Positions 26,040 through 35,215 of a DNA stretch of 64,000 bases are shown here, in pieces (positions within the stretch are counted from its first letter, which is position 1; each line of letters begins with the position of its first letter). Under the pieces are notes generated by a model. It worked only from the letters and a program-made list of their open reading frames with translations. It made no database searches and was not told the origin of the DNA. The stretch comes from JAVKFY01 sp040223615 (GTDB lineage Bacteria > Pseudomonadota > Alphaproteobacteria > GCA-2731375), in NCBI GenBank assembly GCA_040223615.1, contig JAVKFY010000040.1:124001-188000 (forward strand). The letters are read 5' to 3'. A program made the translations under genes and the position numbers.

Positions 26040-27656
26040 GTGAGGGCACTGTTTCTGGGTCTGCTGCTGCTCGTTGTCGGCGCGTTGCCGGCCTGGGCCG
26101 ATGCGCATGGGGAAAGCCTGCGGCGGCGAGTCGAGCTGTTGCGGGACAGCCCGACGCCATCGGTGGCCGAGACACCGCTGGTGGCGATGGAACAGGTGGC
26201 GGCGTTGTACGAGCGGCGCGGCTTCGTCCTGCTGTGGGAGGACGATTCGAACCGCCGCGCGCTGGTGCGCGCGATCGCCGCGAGCGTCAATGACGGCCTG
26301 ACGCCGCAGGATTTCCACAGTGTCGTTCTGAGCCAGCTCGCGGAGCGCATGGCCGACGCGCCACCGATGGCGCTGCGCATCGACTTCGACATCCTGCTCA
26401 CCGACGCACTGATGACGCTGCTGCGCCAGCTTCGGCTCGGCAAGGTCGATCCGGTGGCGCTGGACGCCAATTGGCATCTCGATCGCGCGATGCTCGGCAG
26501 CGACCTGATTGAACTGGCGGACCAGGCGCAGCGCGACGGCGACATCGCGGCGCTGGTCGACAAGGCGCGGCTGCAGCATCCCTACTATCACAAGCTGCGC
26601 ACGGTGCTGCACGACTACATTTACCTGGCGAATGACGGCGGCTGGACGACGATTCCCGACGGCCCGACGCTGAAACCTGGCATGACCGGACTGAGGATCG
26701 CGTTCCTGCGCCATCGGCTTTCCTTCGGCACCGACTATGTGCCGCCGCAGGACGCCGACGAGCTGTTCTTCGACGACGATTTGGAGGCCGCGGTGAAAGG
26801 CTTCCAGGCGCGCCACGGTCTGGAACCCGATGGCGTGGTCGGGCCCAACACCCTGGCGGCGCTGAACGTGCCGGTGGCGGAGCGTATCGCGCAGATCCGG
26901 GTCAACCTGGAACGCGCCCGCTGGGTCTTGCGGGAACTGGGCGACGAACTGGTGATGGTCAACATCGCCGGCGGCTACGTGCGCCTGATCCGCGGCGAAG
27001 CCATCGTCTGGGAGAGCCGGGTGATCGTCGGCAAGCCGTACCACCAGACGCCGGTTTTCCGGGGCGACATGCGCTATCTGGTGGTGAACCCGACCTGGAA
27101 CGTGACCGCCTCGATCGCCAAGAACGAGCTGTTCCCGAAGATCCGCCGCGATCCGGGTTACCTGGCGCAACACAACATGGATCTGGTCGACGGCAGCGGC
27201 GCGCGAGTCGACCCGGCGACGGTGGACTTCGGCGGCCGGCTGCCGTACCGCATCGTGCAGCGCGCCGGCGAAGACAACGCGCTGGGCCGGGTCAAGTTCA
27301 TGTTCCCGAACCGGCACAATGTCTACCTGCACGATACCCCGTCACGAACCCTGTTCGAGCGCGCCCAGCGGACTTTCAGCCACGGCTGCGTGCGGGTGCA
27401 GAACCCGTTCGAGCTGGCCGAACTGGTGCTTGGACGGGAGCCGGACTTCGATCTCGGCGCCTTCAACGCGATCCGTGCCAGCACCGCGACCCGGACCATC
27501 AACCTGAGCCGACCGCTGCCGGTGGTCTTGCTGTACTGGACCGTCGATCCGCATCCCAGCGGCGATGTCTACTTCTATCCGGACGTCTATGAGCGCGACG
27601 GCGCGATCCTGAAGGCGCTGGACGCGCCCTATGTCGCTTTCCCGCGACGCCTGTGA
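26040..27656 (+). CDS. L,D-transpeptidase, YcbB/LdtD type
   Basis: The protein has 538 residues from a GTG that lies 7 bp after AGGGAG; a signal peptide (ALFLGLLLLVVGALPAWA) sends it to the periplasm. The order of domains matches YcbB: an N-terminal scaffold, a peptidoglycan-binding domain (AVKGFQARHGLEPDGVVGPNTLAALN) and a C-terminal YkuD domain with the catalytic Cys near residue 450 in FSHGCVRVQ. It forms 3-3 cross-links in peptidoglycan. The following gene is a YcbK homologue, as in Escherichia coli, which supports the pairing. Confidence 0.93.
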   Translation: MRALFLGLLLLVVGALPAWADAHGESLRRRVELLRDSPTPSVAETPLVAMEQVAALYERRGFVLLWEDDSNRRALVRAIAASVNDGLTPQDFHSVVLSQLAERMADAPPMALRIDFDILLTDALMTLLRQLRLGKVDPVALDANWHLDRAMLGSDLIELADQAQRDGDIAALVDKARLQHPYYHKLRTVLHDYIYLANDGGWTTIPDGPTLKPGMTGLRIAFLRHRLSFGTDYVPPQDADELFFDDDLEAAVKGFQARHGLEPDGVVGPNTLAALNVPVAERIAQIRVNLERARWVLRELGDELVMVNIAGGYVRLIRGEAIVWESRVIVGKPYHQTPVFRGDMRYLVVNPTWNVTASIAKNELFPKIRRDPGYLAQHNMDLVDGSGARVDPATVDFGGRLPYRIVQRAGEDNALGRVKFMFPNRHNVYLHDTPSRTLFERAQRTFSHGCVRVQNPFELAELVLGREPDFDLGAFNAIRASTATRTINLSRPLPVVLLYWTVDPHPSGDVYFYPDVYERDGAILKALDAPYVAFPRRL

Positions 27657-27760
27657 TTACGCCAGGAATTTCTTAACTTTACCGGCCGATCTTAGGTTTC
27701 GCCTTGAGACCGCAAGGGCGACGCCGGTATAGTGAATCAAGTGATCGGGGAGAGGGCAGT

Positions 27761-28303
27761 ATGAGTGGTGGGCCGAGCCGACGGCAGTTGCTGACGGGGA
27801 TTGCTGGCGGTGTCGCCGGCTTTCTGCTTCCGCTACCGGCCCTGGCCCGTCCGGCACCGCCGCGCAGGGCCCTGTCGTTCCACAATCTGCACACCAACGA
27901 GAACCTGGCGGTCACCTACTACGCCGACGGCCGCTACGACCGGCACGCGCTAACCAAGATCGACGTGATCCTGCGCGACCACCGCACCGGCGACGTGCAG
28001 CCGATCGACCCCAAGCTGATCGAGCTGCTGTTCGACCTGCGCCACCAGATGGGCAGCGACGCGCCGTTCCACATCATCTCCGGTTATCGCTCGCCCAGGA
28101 CCAACGGCAAGCTGGCATCGAAGAGCAAGGGCGTGGCGAAGAAGAGCCTGCACATGCGCGGGCTGGCGATCGACGTGCGGCTGCCGGACCGGCGCCTGAA
28201 GGACGTGCGCAAGACCGCCATCGCGATGCGCCGCGGCGGCGTCGGCTACTACGGCAAGTCCGGTTTCGTGCACCTCGACACCGGCCGGGTCCGCTACTGG
28301 TAG
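27761..28303 (+). CDS. DUF882/peptidase M15A protein, YcbK-like, Tat-exported
   Basis: The protein has 180 residues. A twin-arginine signal (SRRQLLTGIAGG, ending at ALARP) is followed by an M15A-type metal-binding domain: HIISGYRSPRTN, then SLHMRGLAIDVRLP with the ligand His and Asp, and FVHLDTGRVRYW with the last His. Members resemble D-alanyl-D-alanine carboxypeptidases and are thought to trim peptidoglycan peptides. It lies 104 bp after the ycbB-like gene; the pair is probably a cell-wall remodelling unit. Confidence 0.9.
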   Translation: MSGGPSRRQLLTGIAGGVAGFLLPLPALARPAPPRRALSFHNLHTNENLAVTYYADGRYDRHALTKIDVILRDHRTGDVQPIDPKLIELLFDLRHQMGSDAPFHIISGYRSPRTNGKLASKSKGVAKKSLHMRGLAIDVRLPDRRLKDVRKTAIAMRRGGVGYYGKSGFVHLDTGRVRYW

Positions 28304-28334
28304 GTCTACTGCTGGCAGGCGACGGCCGGGTGGC

Positions 28335-28655
28335 TCAGGCCACCGTCTGCACCACCTCGAAACCTTCGAAATTGGGATGGCCGAGATACATGTCCCGGTT
28401 CTCGCCGGCGCCCTTGTGCGCCTCGCGGAAGTGGTCCGACGTGGTCCAGGCCTCGAACGCCGCGCGGCTGGCCCAGATGGTGTGCGAGGCGTAGAGCGTG
28501 TGGTCGTCGTGCTCGGGCCCGCGCAGCAGGTGGAACTCGACGAAGCCGGGCACCTGCTTGAGGCGCGAATCCCGGCTGGCCCAGACGCGCTCGAAATCGG
28601 CTTCGCGCCCGCGCGCGACCTGAAACCGGTTCATGGCGATGAAGGTGTCCGACAT
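28335..28655 (-). CDS. Antibiotic biosynthesis monooxygenase (ABM)/heme-degrading monooxygenase-like protein
   Basis: The protein has 106 residues; the ATG at 28655 follows GGAGCAACGAG, although the frame is open upstream. The dimeric alpha/beta barrel is shown by MNRFQVARGREADFERVWASR and the PGFVEFHLLRG strand, with Asn8 and the W/H residues in the cleft as in IsdG-type enzymes. Such proteins are cofactor-free or heme-using monooxygenases. No heme uptake genes are present, so the substrate is open. Confidence 0.82.
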   Translation of the reverse strand: MSDTFIAMNRFQVARGREADFERVWASRDSRLKQVPGFVEFHLLRGPEHDDHTLYASHTIWASRAAFEAWTTSDHFREAHKGAGENRDMYLGHPNFEGFEVVQTVA

Positions 28656-28729
28656 CTCGTTGCTCCGCGGCGGCTGCACAGGGCGACGGTATCGCCCGGG
28701 CAGCGCCGTCGGCGCAAGCGGTTGTCGGC

Positions 28730-29179
28730 CTACTCCAGCACCTTCGGCCAGTTGGCGTCGGCCTTCTCGATGTGGCCGGGGATATCGTTCTCCCAGCGGC
28801 TCTGGATGTTCTTGTCGTAATTCAGGTAGAGCTTGCCGTCGACGATCTTCCAGGCGTCGGGCTCGGTCTTGGCGGTGCTGCCATAGCTCACCGCGTAGGC
28901 GCAGTAGCCGCCATATTGCGGCTCGTAGGCCGCCGGGTCGGCCTTGAACTTGGCGAGATTGCCGGCGCTGGCGAAGCGCCACTCGGCGCCCCGGTGCATC
29001 AGCGTGTGCTCGGTCTTGCCGGGCATCGGCATGCCGTCGAAGTAGCTGACCGGGTCATAGCCGTTGATCGCCACGTTGCCGTCCTTGGCGTAGATTTCCG
29101 GCTCCTTGGCGAGGCCGGGAGCGGCCAGGGCGAACAGGCCGAGGGCGAAGGTGAGGAAAGCCGCTGCGAGGTGTCGCAT
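28730..29179 (-). CDS. Secreted YHS domain protein
   Basis: The protein has 149 residues with a signal peptide (AAAFLTFALGLFALAAPGLA). The YHS domain is recognisable in NGYDPVSYFD, then RGAEWRFASAGNLAKFKADPAAYEPQYGGYCAYAV and a YLNYDKNIQSRW end. YHS domains bind metals or small thiol ligands; stand-alone secreted forms are widespread in Proteobacteria without a defined role. It is divergent from the glyoxalase-like gene across ~330 bp. Confidence 0.85.
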   Translation of the reverse strand: MRHLAAAFLTFALGLFALAAPGLAKEPEIYAKDGNVAINGYDPVSYFDGMPMPGKTEHTLMHRGAEWRFASAGNLAKFKADPAAYEPQYGGYCAYAVSYGSTAKTEPDAWKIVDGKLYLNYDKNIQSRWENDIPGHIEKADANWPKVLE

Positions 29180-29511
29180 GTTCAGGGCTCCATGTTGCGT
29201 TGCTGGGCTTGAGCTAGAGAATGAAGCCGCCGGCCGGCGAGGCCAAATGACAGTGCGTCGCGGTCGCTCAATTACCCGTGAGCCGTCGCAGCTTGCGCGT
29301 GCCCGCCAACGGTGTTTGCCTTATGTGCAACAAACGCGAGCGACGAGGCGAGTTCGTCGGACTGCCCAGATGTCGAACGTTGGATCGCCAACATGCGCAA
29401 GCTGGGCAGTTGGGACAGCGTCAACGAGGTACTCGACGGCCTGAAGGCAACAGCTCAAGGACCAGCCCCTCGAGCACGTCTAGGGTCGCCACCACACGCA
29501 CGGAGACGAGC
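29180..29511. other. 332-bp intergenic region with a probable gene remnant
   Basis: This region separates divergent genes and should hold both promoters. Apart from the GST-like fragment at 29360-29455 I see no intact gene, no strong hairpin and no clear sigma-70 pair. Base composition is somewhat lower in G+C than the flanks. Confidence 0.5.
29360..29455 (+). pseudogene. Possible remnant of a glutathione S-transferase C-terminus
   Basis: One frame reads DCPDVERWIANMRKL then GSWDSVNEVLDGLKA, which resembles the last ~30 residues of bacterial GSTs (pattern YPN-V-x-RW-x2-NM, then W-x2-VNE). There is no start, no N-terminal domain and no stop directly after it. The match is from memory of the family pattern only. 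Confidence 0.35.
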
Positions 29512-30006
29512 ATGATCAAGGGTTTGCACCACAACGCCTACCGCTGTCGCGACTCGGAGGAGACGCGGCGCTTCTACGAGGATTTCCTGGGCCTGCCGCT
29601 GACCCACACGCTGCACATCCAGGAGACCAAGTCGGGCCGCGAGACCGGCACGCTGCACACCTTCTACCAGATGGACGACGGCTCGTGCCTGGCCTTCTTC
29701 GAGGCGCCGGACATGGCCTTCGAGTTCAAGGACCAGCACGACTTCGACCTGCATATCGCGGTCGAGGTGAGCCACGACGCGCTGCACGAGATGTTCGAGA
29801 AGGGCAAGCGCGAAGGCGTCGAGACGCGGGGCATTTCCGACCACGGGTTCATCGACTCGATCTACTTCCGCGACCCCAACGGCTACGTCATCGAACTCAC
29901 CGCCAAGCGCGAGGGCCACGACCAGGCGATGGATCCGGCGAAGAACGGCGCTCGCGACCGGCTCGACGCCTGGACCAGGCAGAAGGCGGCGCAGGCGGCG
30001 GAGTAA
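29512..30006 (+). CDS. VOC/glyoxalase family protein
   Basis: The protein has 164 residues; CGGAGACGAG precedes the ATG. Two beta-alpha-beta-beta-beta halves are visible: LHHNAYRCRDSEETRRFYEDFLGLPL and the second half ending FRDPNGYVIELT. Likely metal ligands are His6, a His in the middle segment and the final Glu in YVIELTAK. Members include glyoxalase I, extradiol dioxygenases and fosfomycin-resistance enzymes. The substrate is unknown; it is possibly an extradiol or lactoylglutathione-type enzyme. Confidence 0.88.
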   Translation: MIKGLHHNAYRCRDSEETRRFYEDFLGLPLTHTLHIQETKSGRETGTLHTFYQMDDGSCLAFFEAPDMAFEFKDQHDFDLHIAVEVSHDALHEMFEKGKREGVETRGISDHGFIDSIYFRDPNGYVIELTAKREGHDQAMDPAKNGARDRLDAWTRQKAAQAAE

Positions 30007-30147
30007 GGCGCGCCAAAGAGCCGGCGCCACCTCGCGCCGGGTGGGCAGGGTGATCAGTAATTGTCGCCATGGGCGGCCGGATTCGCTAGTCTATAGCGGA
30101 CTGTGAACAAGCAAATTCCGGAATACCGGATCATTGGGAGGTTATCT

Positions 30148-31308
30148 GTGACCATGAAGCCTGTGATATCCGCTGTCGCCGCGCTGGCGGCCCTGTCTTT
30201 CGCCAGCACGGCGTTCGCCGCGGCGCATGAGCTCAAGCTGCCGAAGCGGCTGACCTGGACCGCCTATGGCACGACCGCGTCGGGCTATGCGCAATCGGTC
30301 GCCATCGGCAACGCGCTGAAGGAAGCCTACGGCACCACGGTCCGGATTATCCCGGGCAAGAACGACGTCAGCCGGATGGCGCCGCTGCGCGACGGCAAGG
30401 CCGACTACTGCGCCTGCGGCATCGCCGCCTATTTCGGTCAGGAAGGCGCTTTCCTGTTCGCGTCGAAGGAGTGGGGGCCGCAGCCGCTGCGCGTCATCGC
30501 CACCGCGATCGGCTCGAACAACCTGGCGCTGGCGACCGCCAAGGACGCCAACATCAAGACCCTGGCCGACCTGAAGGGCAAGCGCCTGTCGTGGGTTCAG
30601 GCCGGCGACGCGCTGAACTGGAACATCGCCGCCAACCTGGCCTTTGCCGGGCTGACCTGGGACGACGTCACCAAGGTCGAGGTCTCTGGCTTCAAGGCGG
30701 CGGTCGACGCGGTGATCAACGGCCAGTCCGATGGCGCCTTCATGAACACCGTGACCCCGCACGCGCAACGGCTGGCAGCATCGCCGCGCGGCATCTACTG
30801 GCCGCCGTTGCCGCATGACGACAAGGAAAGCTGGGCTCGCACCATGGCTGCGGCGCCGGTCTACCAGAAGCACGTCGCGACCTCGGGCGCCGAAATCAGC
30901 AAGGACGCGCCGCACGTCGGCGCGGTCTACGCCTATCCGATCCTGGTCACCAACGCCGACCACGATGCCGAGCAGGCCTACAACCTGGCCAAGGCGATCT
31001 TCGCGCAGTACGACAAGTACAAGGGCGCGGCGCCGGGTGCGGCCGGCTGGTCGATCGACAACCAGAACATGACCTGGGCGATGCCGTACCATGACGGCGC
31101 GATCAAGTTCTACAAAGAAGCCGGCAAGTGGGACGACGCGGCGCAGGCCAACCAGGACATGCTGGTGAAGCGCCAGAACCTGCTGCTGGAAGCCTGGGCC
31201 GGCCTGGAAGGCAAGGACTCCATGGAGCCGGACGCGCTGCGCGAAGCCTGGATGGCCAAGCGGGCGGAAGTGCTGAAGGCCGCGGGCATGGACCTGGTCT
31301 TCAACTAG
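30148..31308 (+). CDS. TAXI-family TRAP transporter solute-binding protein
   Basis: The protein has 386 residues from a GTG 6 bp after GGGAGG; the ATG at 30154 is an alternative. A signal peptide (VISAVAALAALSFASTAFAA) leads into a periplasmic binding protein: TWTAYGTTASGYAQSVAIGNAL is the TAXI N-terminal signature, and the middle DLKGKRLSWVQAGDALNW and PHVGAVYAYPILVTN are typical. It delivers an organic acid, perhaps a dicarboxylate or amino acid, to the permease encoded 25 bp downstream. The absence of a separate small subunit fits the fused permease. Confidence 0.92.
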   Translation: MTMKPVISAVAALAALSFASTAFAAAHELKLPKRLTWTAYGTTASGYAQSVAIGNALKEAYGTTVRIIPGKNDVSRMAPLRDGKADYCACGIAAYFGQEGAFLFASKEWGPQPLRVIATAIGSNNLALATAKDANIKTLADLKGKRLSWVQAGDALNWNIAANLAFAGLTWDDVTKVEVSGFKAAVDAVINGQSDGAFMNTVTPHAQRLAASPRGIYWPPLPHDDKESWARTMAAAPVYQKHVATSGAEISKDAPHVGAVYAYPILVTNADHDAEQAYNLAKAIFAQYDKYKGAAPGAAGWSIDNQNMTWAMPYHDGAIKFYKEAGKWDDAAQANQDMLVKRQNLLLEAWAGLEGKDSMEPDALREAWMAKRAEVLKAAGMDLVFN

Positions 31309-31333
31309 CGACGCCTAGCGCAAAGCAACGTCG

Positions 31334-33331
31334 GTGGCTAACTCCGACGAACGCGCGCAAGACCTGACGCAGCCGGCGACAGTGGAAAACCGCTATCGCC
31401 GGCTGACGCCGGTCTGGCGCGGCGTGCTGATCGCTGCGACCGTCCTGTCGCTGCTGATCTCGGTTTATCAGCTGTTCAACCTCGGCCGCTTCGGCGGCTT
31501 CGTGCCGATCGACACGCAGTATTTCTTTGCCCTGTTCGGCATCCTGCTGCCGCTCACCTTCCTGGTGTTCCCGGCGCACAAGGGCGCGCTCGGCGGCATG
31601 GCCTGGTACGACGTGGTGCTGGCCGCGACCGGCGTCGGCCTGATCTGCTACTTCCTCTACTACGCGCGCGACATCGTCGACCTGGGCTGGGAGTACGCGG
31701 CGCCGGACCACATCATCTACGCCGCGATGGCGCTGTGGGTGCTGGTGCTGGAGGCGACGCGGCGCGCCGGCGGCCCGCCGGTCTTCCTGGTCGTGCTGGT
31801 GGTCTCGCTGTATCCGGTCTACGCCGAGTACGTGCCGGCGCCGTTCGATGGCATCAACGAGACCTTCGGGGTCACGGTCGCCTATCACGCGGTCTCCAGC
31901 GAGGCGATCTTCGGCATCCCGTTCCGCGCCTTCGCCAACCTGGTGATCGGCTTCCTGCTGTTCGGCGTGGCGCTGCAGTTCACCGGCGGCGGCAAGTTTT
32001 TCCTGACCCTGGCCTTCGCGCTGCTCGGCCACGTCCGTGGCGGGCCGGCCAAGGTGGCGATCTTCTCCTCCGGCCTGATGGGCTCGATGTCGGGCTCGGT
32101 GATCACCAACGTGCTGACCACCGGCGCGCTGACCATCCCGGCAATGAAGCGGATCGGTTTCCAGCCGCACTATGCCGGTGGCGTGGAGGCCTGCGCGTCG
32201 ACCGGCGGCGTGCTGATGCCGCCGATCATGGGCGCCACCGCATTCGTCATGGCGACCTATCTCGAGGTGCCGTATTCCGACATCGTGATCGCCGCGGTGA
32301 TCCCGTCCTTCCTCTACTTCTTCGGGCTGTTCATCCAGATCGACGCCTATTCGGCGCGCATGGGCCTGCGGGGCCTGCCGCGCGATGAGATGCCGTCGGT
32401 CGCGCAGGCGATGAAGGAGGGCTGGCATTACCTGTTCGTGTTCGCGCTGCTGATCTGGATGCTGCTCTATCTGCAGCGCGAGGCGCTGGCGCCGTACTAC
32501 GCGACGGTGCTGCTGATCGCGATCAACCAGCTCAACAAGGCGACGCGCTGGGACTGGGGCAAGTTCATCGACTTCATCGTCGGCACCGGCCGGCTGTTCG
32601 TCGAACTGGCGGCGATCCTGGCCGGCATCGGCATGATCGTCGGCTCCTTGTCGCTGACCGGCAAGATCTCCACGCTGGCGTCGGAGCTGCTCGGCGCGGC
32701 CGGCGACAACGTCATGCTGCTGTTGCTGATGGGCGCGCTGGCCAGCTTCATCATGGGCATCGGCGTCACCGTGACGGTCGCCTACATCGTGCTCGCCATC
32801 ACCCTGGCGCCGGCGCTGAGCCAGGCCGGGTTGAACCCGATGGCGGTGCATATGTTCATGCTGTACTGGGGCATGCTGTCGTTTATCACCCCGCCAGTGG
32901 CGTTGGGTGCGTTCGCAGCGGCCAGCTTGGCCAACGCCAAACCGATGCGAACCGGCTTCGAGGCCATGCGATTGGGCTCGATCATCTACTTCATCCCGTT
33001 CTTCTTCGTGCTCAACCCGGCGCTGATCATGCAGGGGGACTACGACGTCATCCTGCGGGTGCTGATCACCGCGGTGATCGGCGTGGTGCTTCTCGCCAGT
33101 TCGCTGCAAGGCTACATGATCGGCATCGGCAGCCTGGCGACGCACGCGCTGTTCCAATGGCCGATCCGCGCGCTGATCCTATGTGCCGGCCTGCTGTTCG
33201 CCACGCCGGGTAACGAGTGGTCTGGTCATACCAGTCTGGAGCTTGCCGGCGCCGGGCTGGTATTGTTCCTGCCGGGCGTGGCCTGGGCCTGGTGGCTGAA
33301 CCGGCGCCAGGCCGCGGTGGCAACGAGATAG
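31334..33331 (+). CDS. TRAP transporter permease, fused 4TM/12TM (DctQ-DctM)
   Basis: The protein has 665 residues from a GTG. It is almost wholly membrane: an N-terminal four-helix DctQ-like part (VLIAATVLSLLISVYQLF onward) and a long DctM part with GGPAKVAIFSSGLMGSMSGS and the conserved TGGVLMPPIMGATAF. Fused permeases pair with TAXI-type binding proteins, as here. Transport is driven by a sodium or proton gradient at the inner membrane. The PLDc_N-like gene begins 18 bp later and may be cotranscribed. Confidence 0.93.
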   Translation: MANSDERAQDLTQPATVENRYRRLTPVWRGVLIAATVLSLLISVYQLFNLGRFGGFVPIDTQYFFALFGILLPLTFLVFPAHKGALGGMAWYDVVLAATGVGLICYFLYYARDIVDLGWEYAAPDHIIYAAMALWVLVLEATRRAGGPPVFLVVLVVSLYPVYAEYVPAPFDGINETFGVTVAYHAVSSEAIFGIPFRAFANLVIGFLLFGVALQFTGGGKFFLTLAFALLGHVRGGPAKVAIFSSGLMGSMSGSVITNVLTTGALTIPAMKRIGFQPHYAGGVEACASTGGVLMPPIMGATAFVMATYLEVPYSDIVIAAVIPSFLYFFGLFIQIDAYSARMGLRGLPRDEMPSVAQAMKEGWHYLFVFALLIWMLLYLQREALAPYYATVLLIAINQLNKATRWDWGKFIDFIVGTGRLFVELAAILAGIGMIVGSLSLTGKISTLASELLGAAGDNVMLLLLMGALASFIMGIGVTVTVAYIVLAITLAPALSQAGLNPMAVHMFMLYWGMLSFITPPVALGAFAAASLANAKPMRTGFEAMRLGSIIYFIPFFFVLNPALIMQGDYDVILRVLITAVIGVVLLASSLQGYMIGIGSLATHALFQWPIRALILCAGLLFATPGNEWSGHTSLELAGAGLVLFLPGVAWAWWLNRRQAAVATR

Positions 33332-33349
33332 GCGCGACAAGGTAGGACC

Positions 33350-33538
33350 ATGGGTATCGAAGTCGGCGGGCTGTTCGGCCTGATTCTGCTGGTGTTGGCG
33401 ATCTGGGCGATCATCGCGACGATCCAGTCGGATGCCAGCACCATGGCCAAGGTGTTGTGGATCGTGCTGGTGCTGATCTTCCCGGTGATCGGCTTCATCA
33501 TCTGGCTGATCGCGGGACCACGCGGCCGTCGGACGTGA
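33350..33538 (+). CDS. Small membrane protein, PLDc_N (phospholipase D N-terminal-like) domain
   Basis: The protein has 62 residues with two transmembrane helices (GLFGLILLVLAIWAIIATI and VLWIVLVLIFPVIGFIIWLI) around a short SDASTMAKV loop. This is the PLDc_N pattern found alone in many bacteria. No enzymatic residues are present. Its stop overlaps the GTG of the epimerase gene (GTGA at 33535), implying translational coupling. Confidence 0.85.
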   Translation: MGIEVGGLFGLILLVLAIWAIIATIQSDASTMAKVLWIVLVLIFPVIGFIIWLIAGPRGRRT

Positions 33539-34584
33539 GCGACCACGACATCCTGCGGTTCGAGACGCTGCCGGCCCGTATCGACGATGTCGAGGCGCTG
33601 GAAGAACTGCTGTCGCGGCCGAGCCAGGCGCTGATCGACGACCTGGCGCGCCTCGAAGGCGACATCATCGTGCTCGGCGTCGGCGGCAAGGTCGGCCCGA
33701 CGCTGGCCCGCCTGGCCAAGCGCGCCGCCCCGGACAAGAAGGTCATCGGCGTCGCCCGCTTCTCCGATCCGGACGTGCGCCGGCGGCTGGAGAGCTGGGG
33801 CGTGGAGACGCTGGCCTGCGACCTGCTGGACCGGACCCAGGTCGAGGCGCTGCCGGACGTCGCCAACGTCGTCTACATGGCTGGCAAGAAGTTCGGCACG
33901 GCAGCGGACCAGCCGTTCGCCTGGGCGATGAACACGCAAGTGCCGGGCATGGTCGGCGAGCGTTACAAGGCGAGCCGGATCGTCGTGTTCTCCACGCTGT
34001 GCGTCTATCCGTTCGGTCCGGTGGCGAGCGGCGGCTGGGACGAGGGCGTCGAGCCGATGCCGCTGGGCGACTACGCCAACTCCTGCGTCGGCCGCGAGCG
34101 CGCCTTCCAGTACCACTCCAAGGTGCACGGCACACCGGGCCGGATCATGCGGCTGAACTACGCCATCGACATGCGCTACGGCGTGCTGCACGACATCGCC
34201 AGTTGGGTGAAGAACCGCCAGCCGGTGCCGCTGGCGAGCGGCCATGCCTCGGTGATCTGGCAGGGCGACAGTTCGGCGCAGATCCTGCGTTCGCTGCTGC
34301 ATTGCACCAGCCCGACCACGCCGCTCAACATCGGCGGTCCGGAGCTGGCCAGCGTGCGCATGCTGGCCAGCGAGTTCGGCCGCCGCTTCGGCATCGAGCC
34401 CAGCTTCGAGGGCACCGAGGCGGCCGACGGCTGGGTCAACAACTCGCTGGCCGCGCAACGCCTGTTCGGCAATCCGGTCGTGCCGCTGGGCACGATGATC
34501 GACTGGGTCGCCGACTGGGTGCTGCGCGACATGCCGATGCACGGCAAGCCGACACGCTTCGAGGTGCGCGATGGCAGCTTCTGA
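33535..34584 (+). CDS. NAD-dependent epimerase/dehydratase family protein
   Basis: The protein has 349 residues. After a ~45-residue N-terminal extension comes an extended-SDR Rossmann start (DIIVLGVGGKVGPTLARLAK), then VVYMAGKKFGT. The active-site region reads VVFSTLCVYPFG; the Tyr/Lys pair of YxxxK is not in its usual form, with YHSKVHG the nearest equivalent. C-terminal NNSLAAQRLFGNPVVPL is typical of nucleotide-sugar epimerase-like proteins. The substrate is unknown. It is translationally coupled to the PLDc_N gene and overlaps the next gene by 14 bp. Confidence 0.82.
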   Translation: MSDHDILRFETLPARIDDVEALEELLSRPSQALIDDLARLEGDIIVLGVGGKVGPTLARLAKRAAPDKKVIGVARFSDPDVRRRLESWGVETLACDLLDRTQVEALPDVANVVYMAGKKFGTAADQPFAWAMNTQVPGMVGERYKASRIVVFSTLCVYPFGPVASGGWDEGVEPMPLGDYANSCVGRERAFQYHSKVHGTPGRIMRLNYAIDMRYGVLHDIASWVKNRQPVPLASGHASVIWQGDSSAQILRSLLHCTSPTTPLNIGGPELASVRMLASEFGRRFGIEPSFEGTEAADGWVNNSLAAQRLFGNPVVPLGTMIDWVADWVLRDMPMHGKPTRFEVRDGSF

Positions 34585-35215
34585 ACCGACGGGGTTGATG
34601 GCCTTCTGGGCCGAGATCGACGGCGCCTATCTCGACCGCTTCCGCGAGTGGCACAATTGCGAGCACATGCCGGAGCGGGTCTCGATCCCCGGTTTCGTCG
34701 GCGGCAGGCGCTACTTCGCGGTCGGCGACAGCAAGGGCGTGCTGATGATGTACGAGACCGTCGAGGCGGCGGTGCTGGCCAGCCCGCCCTACATGGAGCG
34801 GTTGAACGCGCCGACGCCGTGGACCAAGGAATCGCTGCCGCATTTCGGCAACCCGTCGCGCAACATCTACAGCCTGGTGGCGGGCGAGGGGGCCAGCGAC
34901 TTCGTCGCCGCGCCGTACATGATCTCGGTGCGCTTCAACGGCGAGGTCGATGCCGAAATCGTTGTGGCGCTGCGCCGCGCCGGCGGCGTTGGCCGGGTGC
35001 GGCTGTACGCCATCGACGAGGCGATCTCCGGCATCGAAACCTCCGAACGCGCGATCTACGGCGGCGGACCCGGCCAGCAGCAATGGCTGCTGCTGATCGA
35101 GGCGGCCAGCCCATCGCTCGATGCCGCGCGCGAGGCGGCGGCCGGCTGGCGCGACGTCTTTGTCGATAGCTTCGCTGTCGAGTACGTGCTCGCGGCGCCC
35201 GGAGGCGGCGGCTAG
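34571..35215 (+). CDS. Unknown protein, possible EthD-like dimeric alpha/beta barrel
   Basis: The protein has 214 residues, overlapping the epimerase gene by 14 bp. I do not recognise a named family with certainty. The first half has GLMAFWAEIDGAYLDRFREWHNCEHMPERV, a pattern seen in EthD/Dabb-type barrels (strand, helix with WxxxEH, then PGF strand), and the second half may be a second barrel (MISVRFNGEVDAEIVVALRR). No signal or membrane segment is present. Its TAG shares the CTAG at 35212-35215 with the TAG of the convergent quinone oxidoreductase. Confidence 0.6.
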   Translation: MAASEPTGLMAFWAEIDGAYLDRFREWHNCEHMPERVSIPGFVGGRRYFAVGDSKGVLMMYETVEAAVLASPPYMERLNAPTPWTKESLPHFGNPSRNIYSLVAGEGASDFVAAPYMISVRFNGEVDAEIVVALRRAGGVGRVRLYAIDEAISGIETSERAIYGGGPGQQQWLLLIEAASPSLDAAREAAAGWRDVFVDSFAVEYVLAAPGGGG

